Shown here in pieces: positions 1-9,626 of a DNA stretch of 64,000 nt. How positions within the stretch are numbered: position 1 is the first letter of the stretch; every line of letters begins with the position of its first letter. The position numbers and the translations under genes were made by a program. Origin of the DNA: Nocardia niigatensis NBRC 100131 (GTDB lineage: Bacteria > Actinomycetota > Actinomycetes > Mycobacteriales > Mycobacteriaceae); contig NZ_BAGC01000002.1 in assembly GCF_000308655.1 (NCBI RefSeq), forward strand, positions 1 to 64,000. The letters run 5' to 3'. The notes below the pieces were generated by a model that was not told the origin of the DNA, searched no databases, and saw only the letters and a list, made by a program, of their open reading frames with translations.

Positions 1-1
1 G

Positions 2-100
2 CCCGCGGCGGTTCCGGCCCCGTCACCGGAGCCCGCACCCGCCGATCCGGCCCAGCCCGCGCCCATTCCCGCGCTGGGTCCCGAGGTCCGTCCGAACTAA
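2..100 (+). CDS. 3' end of a Pro/Ala-rich protein (partial)
   Basis: An open frame enters from the left edge and stops with TAA at 98-100. The 32 visible residues are almost all Pro and Ala with a few Glu, Asp and Val, which looks like a disordered C-terminal tail of an exported protein. In mycobacteria the gene at this place, beside the Rv3802c homologue, is an antigen-85-type mycolyltransferase; some mycolata members of that family carry Pro/Ala tails. That identity is inference from synteny only, because no catalytic part lies inside the window. Confidence 0.5.
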   Translation, partial: PAAVPAPSPEPAPADPAQPAPIPALGPEVRPN

Positions 101-223
101 TACATTCCGGCCATACCGCCCTGAGAAGACGATGAGGTTCCGGTGCGACCCGGGACTCCGGACAGGGTTGCGGCTAGCCTGGGGGCGACCTCTTGCCCTT
201 GGACAGATATAGGAAGCGAATTG

Positions 224-751
224 ATGCACGGGACCCGTGGAAAGGTTTTCGGCGTGGTGGCCGCCATCGCCGCCACCGGACTGCTCGCCGCCTGCGGTAG
301 CAATGACTCGACCGCCAAGAGCACGCCGACGCTGACCACCACCAAGGCCGCCGCCGCGAGCACCTCCGCGGCAGCCGCGACGCCGTCCACGGATCAGCAG
401 GCTCCGCAGGCCGCGCCGGATGCCGGGACCCCGACCTCCACGCCCGAGCGCCCGCAGCCGGTGCCGAGCCAGTTCATCACCACCCCGAACGGCTCCCCGG
501 CATTGTCGGGCAAGGAGAAGACCTTCCTCGACGAGCTGAAGAAGGCCGGGATCACCCCGGGCTCCTCCGATATCGCGATCACCGCGGCCAATCTGGTGTG
601 CCAGGGCAAGTCGGAGAACGCCCCGCAGGATCAGATCATCACCTACGTGACCGCCATCGCCGGTTCCGATCCGTCCTTCGATCCGTCCAAGATGTCGGTC
701 GAGCAGGCGGGCAAGATCTACTACGACGTCGCTTCGAAGAGCTACTGCTAG
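224..751 (+). CDS. DUF732-type lipoprotein
   Basis: A 175-residue exported protein. The ATG at 224 is chosen because AGGAAG lies 7 bases upstream; a TTG at 221 is the alternative. Residues 1-25 form a signal peptide ending in a lipobox (LAAC), so the mature protein should be a lipoprotein. A Thr/Ala/Pro-rich low-complexity linker of about 75 residues follows. The last 75 residues (FLDELKKAGI ... VCQGK ... SYC) fit the DUF732 fold, a small helical domain held by a Cys pair and common in secreted actinobacterial proteins. The next gene starts 2 bases after this stop, so the two are probably cotranscribed and translationally coupled. The function of DUF732 is not known. Confidence 0.85.
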   Translation: MHGTRGKVFGVVAAIAATGLLAACGSNDSTAKSTPTLTTTKAAAASTSAAAATPSTDQQAPQAAPDAGTPTSTPERPQPVPSQFITTPNGSPALSGKEKTFLDELKKAGITPGSSDIAITAANLVCQGKSENAPQDQIITYVTAIAGSDPSFDPSKMSVEQAGKIYYDVASKSYC

Positions 752-753
752 CA

Positions 754-1737
754 GTGACGACGCGACGCCGAATCGGACAACGCCGACCGCGGCTGGCGGG
801 TTGCCTGCTGCTCGCCATCGCCGCGATCGTGATCGTGGTCGTGCTGGCGCTGCTGCTGTGGTACCTGCTGGCCGGCCGGTTGCGGCTGCCCGGCCCCAAG
901 CCGCCGGGGCCGACCCGTCCGAGTTCGCAGCCGGCCGCCTGCCCGGACGTGCTCATGCTGTCCGTGCCGGGAACCTGGGAGTCGAACAGCAATGACGACC
1001 CCTACAACCCGAGTGCGAACCCGGCCTCGCTGATGTTGAACATCTCCAACCCGATTCGGGCCAAGTTCCCCAGTGAGCGGGTCGAGGTCTACACCGTCCC
1101 ATACGTCGCGCAGTTCTCGAACCCGGTCGCCATTCCGCCGGACGGGCAGTCCTCCTACAACAACAGCCGCTCCGAGGGCGCCAAGCACGCCACCGACAAG
1201 CTCGCGCAGACCGCCGCCCAATGTCCGCTCACCACTTACGTTCTGGCGGGTTTCTCGCAGGGCGCGGTGATCGTCGGTGATCTCGCCGCGCAGATCGGCG
1301 CCGGCAAGGGCCCGGTGGCCGAGGATCTGGTGCTGGGCGTGACCACCATCGCCGACGGCCGCCGCGATGTCGGCGATCCGGGCGACGCCACCGAGATCGG
1401 CCCGATCCCGCCGGGGGTCGGCGCGGAGGTGGCGCTGAAGGGCCTCAACGTCCCGGGCATCACCATGACCGGACCGCGCGGCGGCTACGGCAAGCTCACC
1501 GGCCGCACCTTCACCATCTGTGCCCCAGGCGATTTGATCTGCGACTCCCCCCGTCAGGCGCTGAGCCCGAACAATATCCTCGGCAGCCTGAACATCCTGG
1601 TCCGGGCCGCGGGCAATCCGGTGCACAGCCTCTACAACGGCTACCAGGTGGACGACAACGGCACCACCGCCACCGAGTGGACGGTGAACTGGGCGTCGGG
1701 TCTCATCGAAAACGCACCCCGCCCTGCACATACATAA
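754..1737 (+). CDS. Cutinase-like serine esterase (Rv3802c / Culp6 homologue)
   Basis: A 327-residue alpha/beta hydrolase of the cutinase-like family, whose M. tuberculosis member Rv3802c is an essential envelope phospholipase/thioesterase next to fadD32-pks13. The GTG at 754 is used because it follows the previous stop by 2 bases. Residues 14-36 are one membrane segment, followed by a Pro-rich stretch, so the enzyme is probably anchored outside the membrane. The nucleophile elbow GFSQG places Ser168 as catalytic; Asp260 (within APGDLIC) and His291 (within PVHSLY) complete the expected triad. Position beside fadD32 matches mycobacteria exactly. Its natural substrate is still debated in the family; a role in mycolate turnover is inferred from context. 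Confidence 0.9.
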   Translation: MTTRRRIGQRRPRLAGCLLLAIAAIVIVVVLALLLWYLLAGRLRLPGPKPPGPTRPSSQPAACPDVLMLSVPGTWESNSNDDPYNPSANPASLMLNISNPIRAKFPSERVEVYTVPYVAQFSNPVAIPPDGQSSYNNSRSEGAKHATDKLAQTAAQCPLTTYVLAGFSQGAVIVGDLAAQIGAGKGPVAEDLVLGVTTIADGRRDVGDPGDATEIGPIPPGVGAEVALKGLNVPGITMTGPRGGYGKLTGRTFTICAPGDLICDSPRQALSPNNILGSLNILVRAAGNPVHSLYNGYQVDDNGTTATEWTVNWASGLIENAPRPAHT

Positions 1738-2345
1738 GCATTCGCTCAGGCTTCCTTCTGTGAGTGCGCCCACCCTTGACGGGTAGGCGTGCTCCACATC
1801 GAGTCAGTCCGGAGTGGAGCCTCGGGAAGTGGCTTCGCACCCGCTCTTTCGCCGATCACCAGGCTGTTCGCGGCCCGCCTCGGTCCGGACTGCGGCTTGA
1901 TGGACCTCCGCCTTGGAGCGGGGGAGCGAAGCGGAGGAGGGCAATCGGATACAGCCCCCCCAGTTTCGGGGTCACCCGGTAAAGTGCTCCGGGTTGCGAC
2001 ACTGCCGAGACCCGGTGCGTGCGGCAACTCACATCCAGTCCTAGTTGTGTCCTATGTGGGGCGCTCCCCACCCATTTGGAGGCATTCGCGCCGGTGAAGC
2101 ACTGATCCAGAGGTGTGAGCTGGGAGATGTTCGGCCGCTCCGAAGCATGGGCGGGCGGCTCCTCTGTAACATGTCCCTGGTTTGAGAACATCTAGCCATT
2201 AGACGGTCACCGCGCAGACCGCAACACAATTCTGCAGGTTGGCTCTCGCATGGAGCTTCCGCGGGCGAAGAGAGTCGGGGCCTCACAGGTAACAGCGGCA
2301 ATGCATGCCGTCTCATGCCGCGTGCGCCTCGGAGGAGAAGAAGGA
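1738..2345. other. 608-base intergenic region before fadD32
   Basis: No convincing gene is seen here: short frames lack a ribosome site and family features. The region holds a degenerate copy of the dispersed hairpin repeat (about 1863-1957) and a small GTGGGG/CCCCAC hairpin at 2056-2071. A very strong ribosome site, GGAGGAGAAGAAGG, occupies 2331-2344 just before the fadD32 ATG. The fadD32 promoter must lie here, but I cannot place it firmly. Confidence 0.6.
1863..1957 (+). repeat. Degenerate copy A of the dispersed hairpin repeat
   Basis: The left part (TGTTCGCGGCCC then GGTCCGGACTG) resembles the left arm of the copies near 23.8 kb and 55.0 kb. The right part (GGGAGCGAAGCGGAGGAGG then GCAATC) resembles their right end. 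The right hairpin arm itself is missing, so this looks like an eroded copy. Confidence 0.5.
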
Positions 2346-4268
2346 ATGGACGAGACTTTCGACGATTACCTCGACGAAACGGGGAACATCACGATTCCCG
2401 AGGGACGCACCCTCGTCGACTACGTCGAGAAGCACACTCACGGTAACGACGCCAATGACTTGGCCTACCGGTACATCGATTACTCACGCGAGCGCGACGG
2501 TGAGTACCAGGACCTCACTTGGAGTCAGTTCGGCACGCGGCTGCGCGCGGTGGCCGCCCGACTGCAGCAAGTGACCAAGCGGGGCGATCGGGTCGCGATC
2601 CTGGCTCCGCAGGGGCTGGATTACGTCATCTCCTTCTTCGCCGCCATGTACGCGGGCACCATCTCCGTGCCGCTGTTCGATCCGGACGAGCCGGGCCACA
2701 CCGATCGCCTGCACGCGGTCCTCGGTGACTGCACGCCGTCCGCGATCCTGACGGCGAGCTCCTCCGCCGCCGGTGTCCGCCAGTTCTTCCGGTCGCTGCC
2801 CGCGGCCCAGCGCCCGCGCATCATCGCCGTCGACGCGATTCCCGACAGCGTCGGGGAGTCCTGGATTCGCCCCGACATCGCCGTCGACGACATCGCCTAC
2901 CTGCAGTACACCTCCGGCTCCACCCGGGTGCCCGCCGGTGTCGAGATCACCCACCGCGGTGTCGGCACCAATGTGCTGCAGATGGTGAAGGCGCTTGATC
3001 TGAACGAGAATTCGCGCGGCGTGACCTGGCTCCCGCTGTACCACGACATGGGTCTGCTGACGGTGATCCTGCCCGCCGTGGGCGGCAAGTACATCACCAT
3101 CATGTCGCCGGCCTCGTTCGTGCGCCGCCCGTCGCGCTGGATCAACGAGCTGGCCGCCGTGTCCGACGGCGCCGGAACCTTCGCCGCCGCACCGAACTTC
3201 GCCTTCGAGCACGCCGCCGTGCGCGGTCTGCCCAAGCCGGGCGAGTCGCTGGACCTGTCGAACGTGCTCGGCCTGATCAACGGCTCCGAGCCGGTGACCA
3301 CCACCTCGATGAAGAAGTTCAACGAGGCGTTCGCCCCGTACGGCCTGCCCAAGACCGCCATCAAGCCGTGCTACGGCATGGCCGAGGCCACCCTGTTCGT
3401 GTCGGCCACCCGGCACGAGGACGAGGCCAAGGTCATCTACGTGGACCGCCTGGAGCTCAATGCCGGTCGTGTGAAGAAGGTCGAGCAGGGCACGGAGAAC
3501 TCCATCGCCCAGGTGTCCTGCGGTTACGTGTCGCTGTCGCAGTGGGCCGCCATCGTGGATCCGGAGACCGTGGACGACCCGGCGGGCGCCCGCGAGCTGG
3601 CCGAGGGTCAGGTCGGCGAGATCTGGCTGCACGGCAACAACATCGGCATCGGCTACTGGGGTCGCGCCGAGGAGACCCAGAACACCTTCCGCAACCGGCT
3701 CACCAACCGCCTGTCCGAGGGCAGCAAGGCGGCCGAGGTGCCGTTGGAGGGCAACTGGCTGCGCACCGGTGACTACGGCGTCTACGTGGACGGCGAGCTC
3801 TACATCACCGGCCGCGTCAAGGACCTGGTCATCGTGGACGGCCGCAACCACTACCCGCAGGATCTCGAGTACTCCGCGCAGGAGGCCTCGAGCATGCTGC
3901 GCCCCGGTTTCATCGCCGCCTTCGCGGTGCCGGCCAACCAGCTGCCCGCCGAAGTCTTTGCGCAGGAAAGCCATTCGGGCCTGAGCTACGACGCCGACGA
4001 CGCCAGCGAGCAGCTGGTCATCGTGGCCGAGCGGGGCCCGGGTGCGGGCAAGGCCGATCCGGGTCCCATCGCGGACGCGGTCCGCGCGGCCATTTCGTCC
4101 CGGCACGGTGTCACCGCGCGTGACATCCTCCTCGTTCCGGCCGGTTCGATCCCGCGTACCTCCAGTGGCAAGATCGCTCGTCGCGCCTGCAAGGCGGAGT
4201 ACATCGGAGGCACGCTGCGTGGTGGTTACACGCAGCAGGCCTTCCCCGATGCACCAGACGAGGAGTGA
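2346..4268 (+). CDS. fadD32: Long-chain fatty acid--AMP ligase FadD32
   Basis: A 640-residue adenylating enzyme that activates the C26-C50 meromycolic acid as acyl-AMP and loads it onto the N-terminal carrier domain of Pks13. The ATG at 2346 is preferred over an in-frame ATG at 2250 because of the strong purine-rich ribosome site directly before it and because the N-terminus then aligns with mycobacterial FadD32. Visible motifs: the phosphate-binding YTSGSTR (Thr189-Arg194), the GRIKDL-type hinge (GRVKDLVIVDGRNHYP) and the C-terminal SSGKIARR with Lys609. Neighbours are the cutinase-like gene upstream and pks13 168 bases downstream. Sequence similarity across the whole length leaves little doubt. 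Confidence 0.97.
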   Translation: MDETFDDYLDETGNITIPEGRTLVDYVEKHTHGNDANDLAYRYIDYSRERDGEYQDLTWSQFGTRLRAVAARLQQVTKRGDRVAILAPQGLDYVISFFAAMYAGTISVPLFDPDEPGHTDRLHAVLGDCTPSAILTASSSAAGVRQFFRSLPAAQRPRIIAVDAIPDSVGESWIRPDIAVDDIAYLQYTSGSTRVPAGVEITHRGVGTNVLQMVKALDLNENSRGVTWLPLYHDMGLLTVILPAVGGKYITIMSPASFVRRPSRWINELAAVSDGAGTFAAAPNFAFEHAAVRGLPKPGESLDLSNVLGLINGSEPVTTTSMKKFNEAFAPYGLPKTAIKPCYGMAEATLFVSATRHEDEAKVIYVDRLELNAGRVKKVEQGTENSIAQVSCGYVSLSQWAAIVDPETVDDPAGARELAEGQVGEIWLHGNNIGIGYWGRAEETQNTFRNRLTNRLSEGSKAAEVPLEGNWLRTGDYGVYVDGELYITGRVKDLVIVDGRNHYPQDLEYSAQEASSMLRPGFIAAFAVPANQLPAEVFAQESHSGLSYDADDASEQLVIVAERGPGAGKADPGPIADAVRAAISSRHGVTARDILLVPAGSIPRTSSGKIARRACKAEYIGGTLRGGYTQQAFPDAPDEE

Positions 4269-4285
4269 GACGACCGTCTCGAAGT

Positions 4286-4380
4286 TGGATGGCGCGATCC
4301 TGTTCGGTTCGCGCCATTCACGCATGAAGGCAGTGCCGAACCGGCACGCGGAGACCGAGCCGTTCCGGGCAGGGAACGGC
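4286..4380 (+). promoter_or_regulatory. Three consecutive hairpins between fadD32 and pks13
   Basis: Three perfect inverted repeats follow one another: ATGGCGCGA (4289-4297) with TCGCGCCAT (4309-4317), extended by three more pairs to 4286-4320; GTGCCG (4333-4338) with CGGCAC (4342-4347); and GCCGTTCC (4359-4366) with GGAACGGC (4373-4380). None is followed by a T run. They could attenuate, stabilise or process the fadD32-pks13 transcript. The structures are seen; the role is inference. Confidence 0.55.
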
Positions 4381-4436
4381 GAGAGTCTCGATAACACCGC
4401 CGCGCACCGTGAGCAGACAGGTAGCTTGAGGAACTG

Positions 4437-7400
4437 ATGGCTGAGAACGAGGGCACGGACCCCACCCAGACGAGCGAGAACGCACCGGCGGCCGAGGGCG
4501 AGACCACGCAGAAACCTGCCGCGGCCGACATGTCGGTGTCGGATCTGCGGGAATGGCTGCGCCGCTGGGTCGCCGACGCGACCGGGCAGCCGATCGAGAA
4601 CATCACCGTGGACCGGCCGATGGAGGAATTCGGCCTGGCCTCGCGCGATGCCCTCGCGCTCGGTGGCGATATCGAGGAGCTGACGGGGGTCGTGCTGAAC
4701 GCGACCATCGTCTACCAGCACCCGACCATCGGCTCGCTGGCGGAGCGAATCATCAATGGGGAGCCCGATGTTCCGGCCGAGTCGGCCGACGACTCGTTCT
4801 ACACCCAGGGTTTCCAGCCGGGCCAGGCGCACGACGTCGCGATCGTCGGGCTCTCGACCCGGTTGCCGGGCGCGGGCGATACCCCCGAATCCACCTGGGA
4901 CTTCCTGATCAACCGTGGCGATGCCATCCGGGACGTGCCCGAGGGCCGCTGGTCGGAGTTCCTCGACGATCCGCGCCTGGTGGAGCAGATCGCCAAGTCC
5001 AACGTCAAGGGCGGTTACCTCGATCAGGACGTCCTCAAGAGCTTCGACGCCGAGTTCTTCGCCATCTCGCCGGTCGAGGTGGAGCGCATGGACCCGCAGC
5101 AGCGGATGGCGCTGGAGCTGACCTGGGAAGCGCTGGAGCACGCCAGGATTCCCGCCAACACCCTCAAGGGTGAGCAGGTCGGCGTCTTCATCGGTTCGAC
5201 CAGTACCGAGTTCATGCTCATCGCGGGCATGGCGGTCGGGAACACCGATCCGGGAACGCCGCTCTCGGCCGAGGGCTACGGCATCATGGGCAGCGTTTCG
5301 GCCATCATCCCCAACCGTGTCTCGTACTTCTACGACTTCCGCGGCCCATCGGTGGCCATCGACACCGCGTGCTCGTCCTCGCTGGTAGCGGTGCACCAGG
5401 CCGTTCGGGCACTGCGCAACGGCGAGGCCCATCTGGCCCTGGCCGGTGGCACGAACGTGCTGCTGTCCCCGGCCGCGACACTGGCCTTCGACGCCAATGG
5501 CGGTGTGTCGAAAGACGGCCACATCAAGGCGTTCTCCTCGGATGCCGACGGTATGGTCCGCTCCGAGGGCGGCGGTCTGGTCGTGCTCAAGCGGCTGGCC
5601 GACGCCGAGCGCGACGGCGACACCATCTACGCGGTCATCAAGGGCTCCGCGGTCAACAGCGACGGCCGGTCCAACGGCCTGCTGGCCCCGAACCCGGACG
5701 CGCAGGCCGATGTGCTGCGCAGTGCCTACCGGGATGCCGGAATCCCGCCGTCCCAGGTCGACTACATCGAGGCGCACGGCACCGGCACCCCCATCGGTGA
5801 CCCGATCGAGGCGGACGCGCTCGGCCGCGTCATCGGCCGGGGCCGCGAGGCCGACAAGCCCGCCCTGCTGGGTTCGGCCAAGACCAACTTCGGTCACCTG
5901 GAGGCCGCCGCCGGTGCCGCGGCCCTCGCGAAGGTCATCATGGCGTTGCAGCACAACGTCATTCCGCCGCACCTCAACTACGCGGGTCCCAGCCCCTTCA
6001 TTCCGTTCGACCAGGCGCACCTGAAGGTCACCGACGAGCCGACCGAATTCCCGCGCTACAGCGGCAAGGCCACCATCGGTGTCTCCGGCTTCGGTTTCGG
6101 CGGCACCAACGCGCATGTGGTCATCCAGGAGTACGTGCCGGCGTCCGCCGCGCCGGAGATTCCCGAGACCACCGATCTCGACAACGAGACCACCGACGTG
6201 GTCGCCGAGGCCGAGGCCATCACCGAAACCGCTGTGCCGGAACCGGAGTGGGGCAATCGCGAAGAGCCGATGCCGCTGATCCTCCCGGTGTCGGGCTACC
6301 TGCCCTCGCGGCGCAAGCGCGCCGCCAAGGATCTGGCCGACTGGCTGGAATCCGAAGCGGGACAGGCGACCCCGCTGGTGGACGTGGCCCGGACGCTGGC
6401 CAAGCGCAACCACGGCCGCTCGCGCGGCGTGGTGGTCGCCAAGACTCACGACGAGGCCGTCGCGGGCCTGCGGGCCATCGCGGAGGGCAAGCCGGGCACC
6501 GGCGTCTACACCGCGGACGCCCCGGCCGCCAAGGGCGCGCTGTGGGTGATGGCCGGTTTCGGTGCGCAGCACCGGAAGATGGGCAAGCAGCTCTACACCG
6601 AGAACTCGATCTTCCGCAAGGCCGTCGATCAGGTCGACGAGCTGGTCATGGACGAGGCCGGGTACTCGGTCAAGGAGATGATCCTCGACGACTCCATGGA
6701 CTGGGACATCGGCACCGGCCAGGTCGGCACCTTCACCATCCAGGTGGGTCTGGCCTCGATCCTGCGGGCGCACGGCGCCGAGCCGGAGGGCGTGGTCGGC
6801 CACTCCCAGGGTGAGGTTGCGGGAGCGTACATTTCGGGCGGCCTCCCGCTCGAGGACGCGGTCCGCGTGATCTGCGCGCGCTCGCGGCTGATGGCCGAGG
6901 GCGAGGCCATGCTCACCGACGACCAGGTGCGCAACATGGCCCTGCTCGAGTACTCGGCCGAGGAGATCGCCAAGCTGGTCGAGACCGAGTTCCCGGAGAT
7001 CGAGGTCGCGGTGTATGCCGCGCCCAACAACACCGTGATCGGCGGCATGCCGGACCAGGTGCACGCGATCGTGGCGCGCGCCGAGGCCGAGGGCAAGTTC
7101 GCGCGCGTGCTGCAGACCCGCGGCGCCGGCCACACCTCGCAGATGGACATGCTGCTGGGCGAACTCGCCGCCGAGCTGGCCGGCATCGAGCCCACCCGGC
7201 TCAAGCGCGACCTGTACTCGACCGTTCACAAGGACACCGTCTACCGCGCCGGGCACGCGCCCGTGCACGACGTCGACTACTGGGTCATGAACATGCGCGG
7301 CTCGGTGTACTTCACCAACGCCATCCGCCAGGCCGTCGACACCGGCATCTCCACCTTCCTGGAACTCGCGCCGAATTCCGTTGCGCTCATGCAGGTCCTG

Positions 7401-9575
7401 GGCACCACCTTCGCGGCGGGCGTGCACAACGCGGCCCTCATCCCGACCCTGAAGCGCAAGGAGGACGAGGCCGCGGGCGTCATCTCCGCGCTGGCCCAGC
7501 TGTACGTGCACGGCCACAAGGTGGACCTGCCGTCGCTGCTGCCCGCCGGTGCCTACGCTCCCGCGCCGCGCACCGCGTTCCTGCGCAAGCAGTATTGGCC
7601 CAAGGTGACCGGCGGCTTCGGCGGCGGCTCGGGCGCCGCTCGCGTTCCGGGCGCGCACGTGGCGCTGCCGGACGGCCGCCACGTCTGGGAGGTACGGGCC
7701 CCGGCCGTCACCGACCTGGCCGCGCTGGTGAATGCCGCTGCCGCGCAGGTGCTCTCGGACGTCACCGTCGGCGCGTCGATCGCGCACGGCGCGATCCCGG
7801 CCGCGGGCACGCTGACCACCACGCTCACCCCGCACCCCGGCGGCGCGTCGGTCTCCGTGCACGCCAAGGAGGGCAACGTCTTCCGCCCGCTCTTCGACGC
7901 GGTCGTCACCTCCGGAGCCCCGCTGCCGGAATCGGCTGTAGCGCAGCCGGTCGCGGCCGTGCAGGCGGCTCCCGCCACGGTCGAGATCGAGGCGGCCCCC
8001 GGCGAACGCTGGGACCCCACGGGCAAGCAGACCATCGAACAGCGCCTGGCCATCATCGTCGCGGAGTCCATGGGCTACGCGGTCGAGGACCTCCCGATGG
8101 AGATCCCGCTGATGGAGCTGGGCCTGGATTCGCTGATGGCCATGCGCATCAAGAACCGTGTCGAATACGAATTCGACATTCCGCAGCTGCAGATCCAGGC
8201 GGTGCGCGACGCCAGCCTGCTCGAGGTCGGCAAGGTGCTGCGCTACGCCATCGAGCACCGCGATCAGCTCGACGACATCGCCAAGCGGCAGGCCGCCGGT
8301 GAGGACATCACCGTCGACGCCGACTTCATCTCCGCTGCCCGCGCCGCCATGGCGGAGGGCAAGGATCCGGCCGCGCTGCTGCCCGCGACCGAGAGCACCG
8401 ACGTGGTGGCCGAGGCCGAGGAGATCGTTGTCGAGGCCGAAGCGGACGTAGCCGAATACGAGGCTGCGCCGGAGGTCGCCGAGACCGACGCCGACAATGT
8501 CCCACCGCGCAACGCGCCCGAGCGACTCGTCTTCGCGACGTGGGCCCTCGTTACGGGCAAGTCGGCGGGTGGCATCTTCAATACGCTGCCGACGATCGAC
8601 GACGAGACCTTCGGCAAGCTGGTCGCCCGGTTGTCCGAGCGCGCGAAGGCCCAGATCGATCCGGAACGAATTCGCGCCTGCACGACCATCGAGAAGATCT
8701 CCGACGTGGTGGCGGAATACCAGGAGCACGGCGATGACGTCGAGGGCTTCGTCCGCACCCTCCGTGCCAAGGAGCCCGGTTCGAATGCCGTGCCGGTCTT
8801 CGTGTTCCACCCGTCGGGCGGCAACACCCTGGTGTACGAGCCGCTGCTGAAGCGGCTGCCGGCCGGGACTCCGATGTACGGGTTCGAACGGGTCGATGGT
8901 GCCATCGAAGAGCGTGCGCGCCAGTACCTTCCGGAGATCCGCAAACGGCAGCCCGAAGGTCCGTACGTCTTCTACGGGTGGTCGCTGGGTGCGGTGTTCG
9001 CGCTCACCGTCGCGCAGCTGATGCGCGCGGAAGGCGCGGATGTGCGCCTGGTCGGTCTGATCGACCTGGCCATTCCGGTTGAGCCCGAGCGCAATACGCC
9101 CGAGGAGCGGCTGGAGCGCATGCGCCGGTACCAGGCCTTCGCGCAGAAGACCTATGGATTCAACGGCGAACTCGATGACGAGCAGCTGGAAGAGCTGGCC
9201 GCGGCCTCGGACGAAGAACAGATCCAGATCATTCTCGAGCTGGTCAAATTCGCCGGCGCGAATATTCCCGGTGGCGTGCTCGAACACCAGCGCACCTCGT
9301 TCATCGAGAACCGGGAACTGCAGAAGCTCGAGCTGTCGAACTACGACGGTGCGGTCACGCTCTACCTGGCTGACCGCTACCACGATGGCCTGATCGAGCT
9401 GGAGCCGCGCTTCGGCGATCGCCGCCCGAATGGTGGCTGGTCCGAGCACATTCCGGAGCTGGAGATCATTCACATCCCGGGTGACCATCTGCAGATCATC
9501 GACGAGCCGCGAATCGCCACCATCGGTGCCGATCTCAGCAAGAAACTTTCGGAGATCGACACCACAACGAAATAG
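4437..9575 (+). CDS. pks13: Polyketide synthase Pks13 (mycolic acid condensing enzyme)
   Basis: A 1712-residue type I polyketide synthase that condenses the meromycolyl chain with a carboxylated fatty acyl unit to give the alpha-alkyl beta-ketoester precursor of mycolic acids. The ATG at 4437 follows TTGAGGAACTG. Domain order is that of Pks13: an N-terminal carrier domain (about 35-112, phosphopantetheine Ser69), ketosynthase (about 130-560, Cys312 in DTACSSS, His447 in EAHGTGT, His487 in TNFGHLE), acyltransferase (about 700-1010, Ser790 in GHSQGE), a second carrier domain (about 1195-1270, Ser1232 in GLDSLMA) and a C-terminal thioesterase (about 1430-1712, Ser1516 in GWSLGA). Acidic Ala/Glu linkers separate the domains. 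The thioesterase also transfers the product to trehalose in mycobacteria. Confidence 0.97.
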   Translation: MAENEGTDPTQTSENAPAAEGETTQKPAAADMSVSDLREWLRRWVADATGQPIENITVDRPMEEFGLASRDALALGGDIEELTGVVLNATIVYQHPTIGSLAERIINGEPDVPAESADDSFYTQGFQPGQAHDVAIVGLSTRLPGAGDTPESTWDFLINRGDAIRDVPEGRWSEFLDDPRLVEQIAKSNVKGGYLDQDVLKSFDAEFFAISPVEVERMDPQQRMALELTWEALEHARIPANTLKGEQVGVFIGSTSTEFMLIAGMAVGNTDPGTPLSAEGYGIMGSVSAIIPNRVSYFYDFRGPSVAIDTACSSSLVAVHQAVRALRNGEAHLALAGGTNVLLSPAATLAFDANGGVSKDGHIKAFSSDADGMVRSEGGGLVVLKRLADAERDGDTIYAVIKGSAVNSDGRSNGLLAPNPDAQADVLRSAYRDAGIPPSQVDYIEAHGTGTPIGDPIEADALGRVIGRGREADKPALLGSAKTNFGHLEAAAGAAALAKVIMALQHNVIPPHLNYAGPSPFIPFDQAHLKVTDEPTEFPRYSGKATIGVSGFGFGGTNAHVVIQEYVPASAAPEIPETTDLDNETTDVVAEAEAITETAVPEPEWGNREEPMPLILPVSGYLPSRRKRAAKDLADWLESEAGQATPLVDVARTLAKRNHGRSRGVVVAKTHDEAVAGLRAIAEGKPGTGVYTADAPAAKGALWVMAGFGAQHRKMGKQLYTENSIFRKAVDQVDELVMDEAGYSVKEMILDDSMDWDIGTGQVGTFTIQVGLASILRAHGAEPEGVVGHSQGEVAGAYISGGLPLEDAVRVICARSRLMAEGEAMLTDDQVRNMALLEYSAEEIAKLVETEFPEIEVAVYAAPNNTVIGGMPDQVHAIVARAEAEGKFARVLQTRGAGHTSQMDMLLGELAAELAGIEPTRLKRDLYSTVHKDTVYRAGHAPVHDVDYWVMNMRGSVYFTNAIRQAVDTGISTFLELAPNSVALMQVLGTTFAAGVHNAALIPTLKRKEDEAAGVISALAQLYVHGHKVDLPSLLPAGAYAPAPRTAFLRKQYWPKVTGGFGGGSGAARVPGAHVALPDGRHVWEVRAPAVTDLAALVNAAAAQVLSDVTVGASIAHGAIPAAGTLTTTLTPHPGGASVSVHAKEGNVFRPLFDAVVTSGAPLPESAVAQPVAAVQAAPATVEIEAAPGERWDPTGKQTIEQRLAIIVAESMGYAVEDLPMEIPLMELGLDSLMAMRIKNRVEYEFDIPQLQIQAVRDASLLEVGKVLRYAIEHRDQLDDIAKRQAAGEDITVDADFISAARAAMAEGKDPAALLPATESTDVVAEAEEIVVEAEADVAEYEAAPEVAETDADNVPPRNAPERLVFATWALVTGKSAGGIFNTLPTIDDETFGKLVARLSERAKAQIDPERIRACTTIEKISDVVAEYQEHGDDVEGFVRTLRAKEPGSNAVPVFVFHPSGGNTLVYEPLLKRLPAGTPMYGFERVDGAIEERARQYLPEIRKRQPEGPYVFYGWSLGAVFALTVAQLMRAEGADVRLVGLIDLAIPVEPERNTPEERLERMRRYQAFAQKTYGFNGELDDEQLEELAAASDEEQIQIILELVKFAGANIPGGVLEHQRTSFIENRELQKLELSNYDGAVTLYLADRYHDGLIELEPRFGDRRPNGGWSEHIPELEIIHIPGDHLQIIDEPRIATIGADLSKKLSEIDTTTK

Positions 9576-9626
9576 CACCGGTGCGACACAGGTTCTGCGA
9601 AAGTAGGTTTTGCCGAAAGGAGTCCT

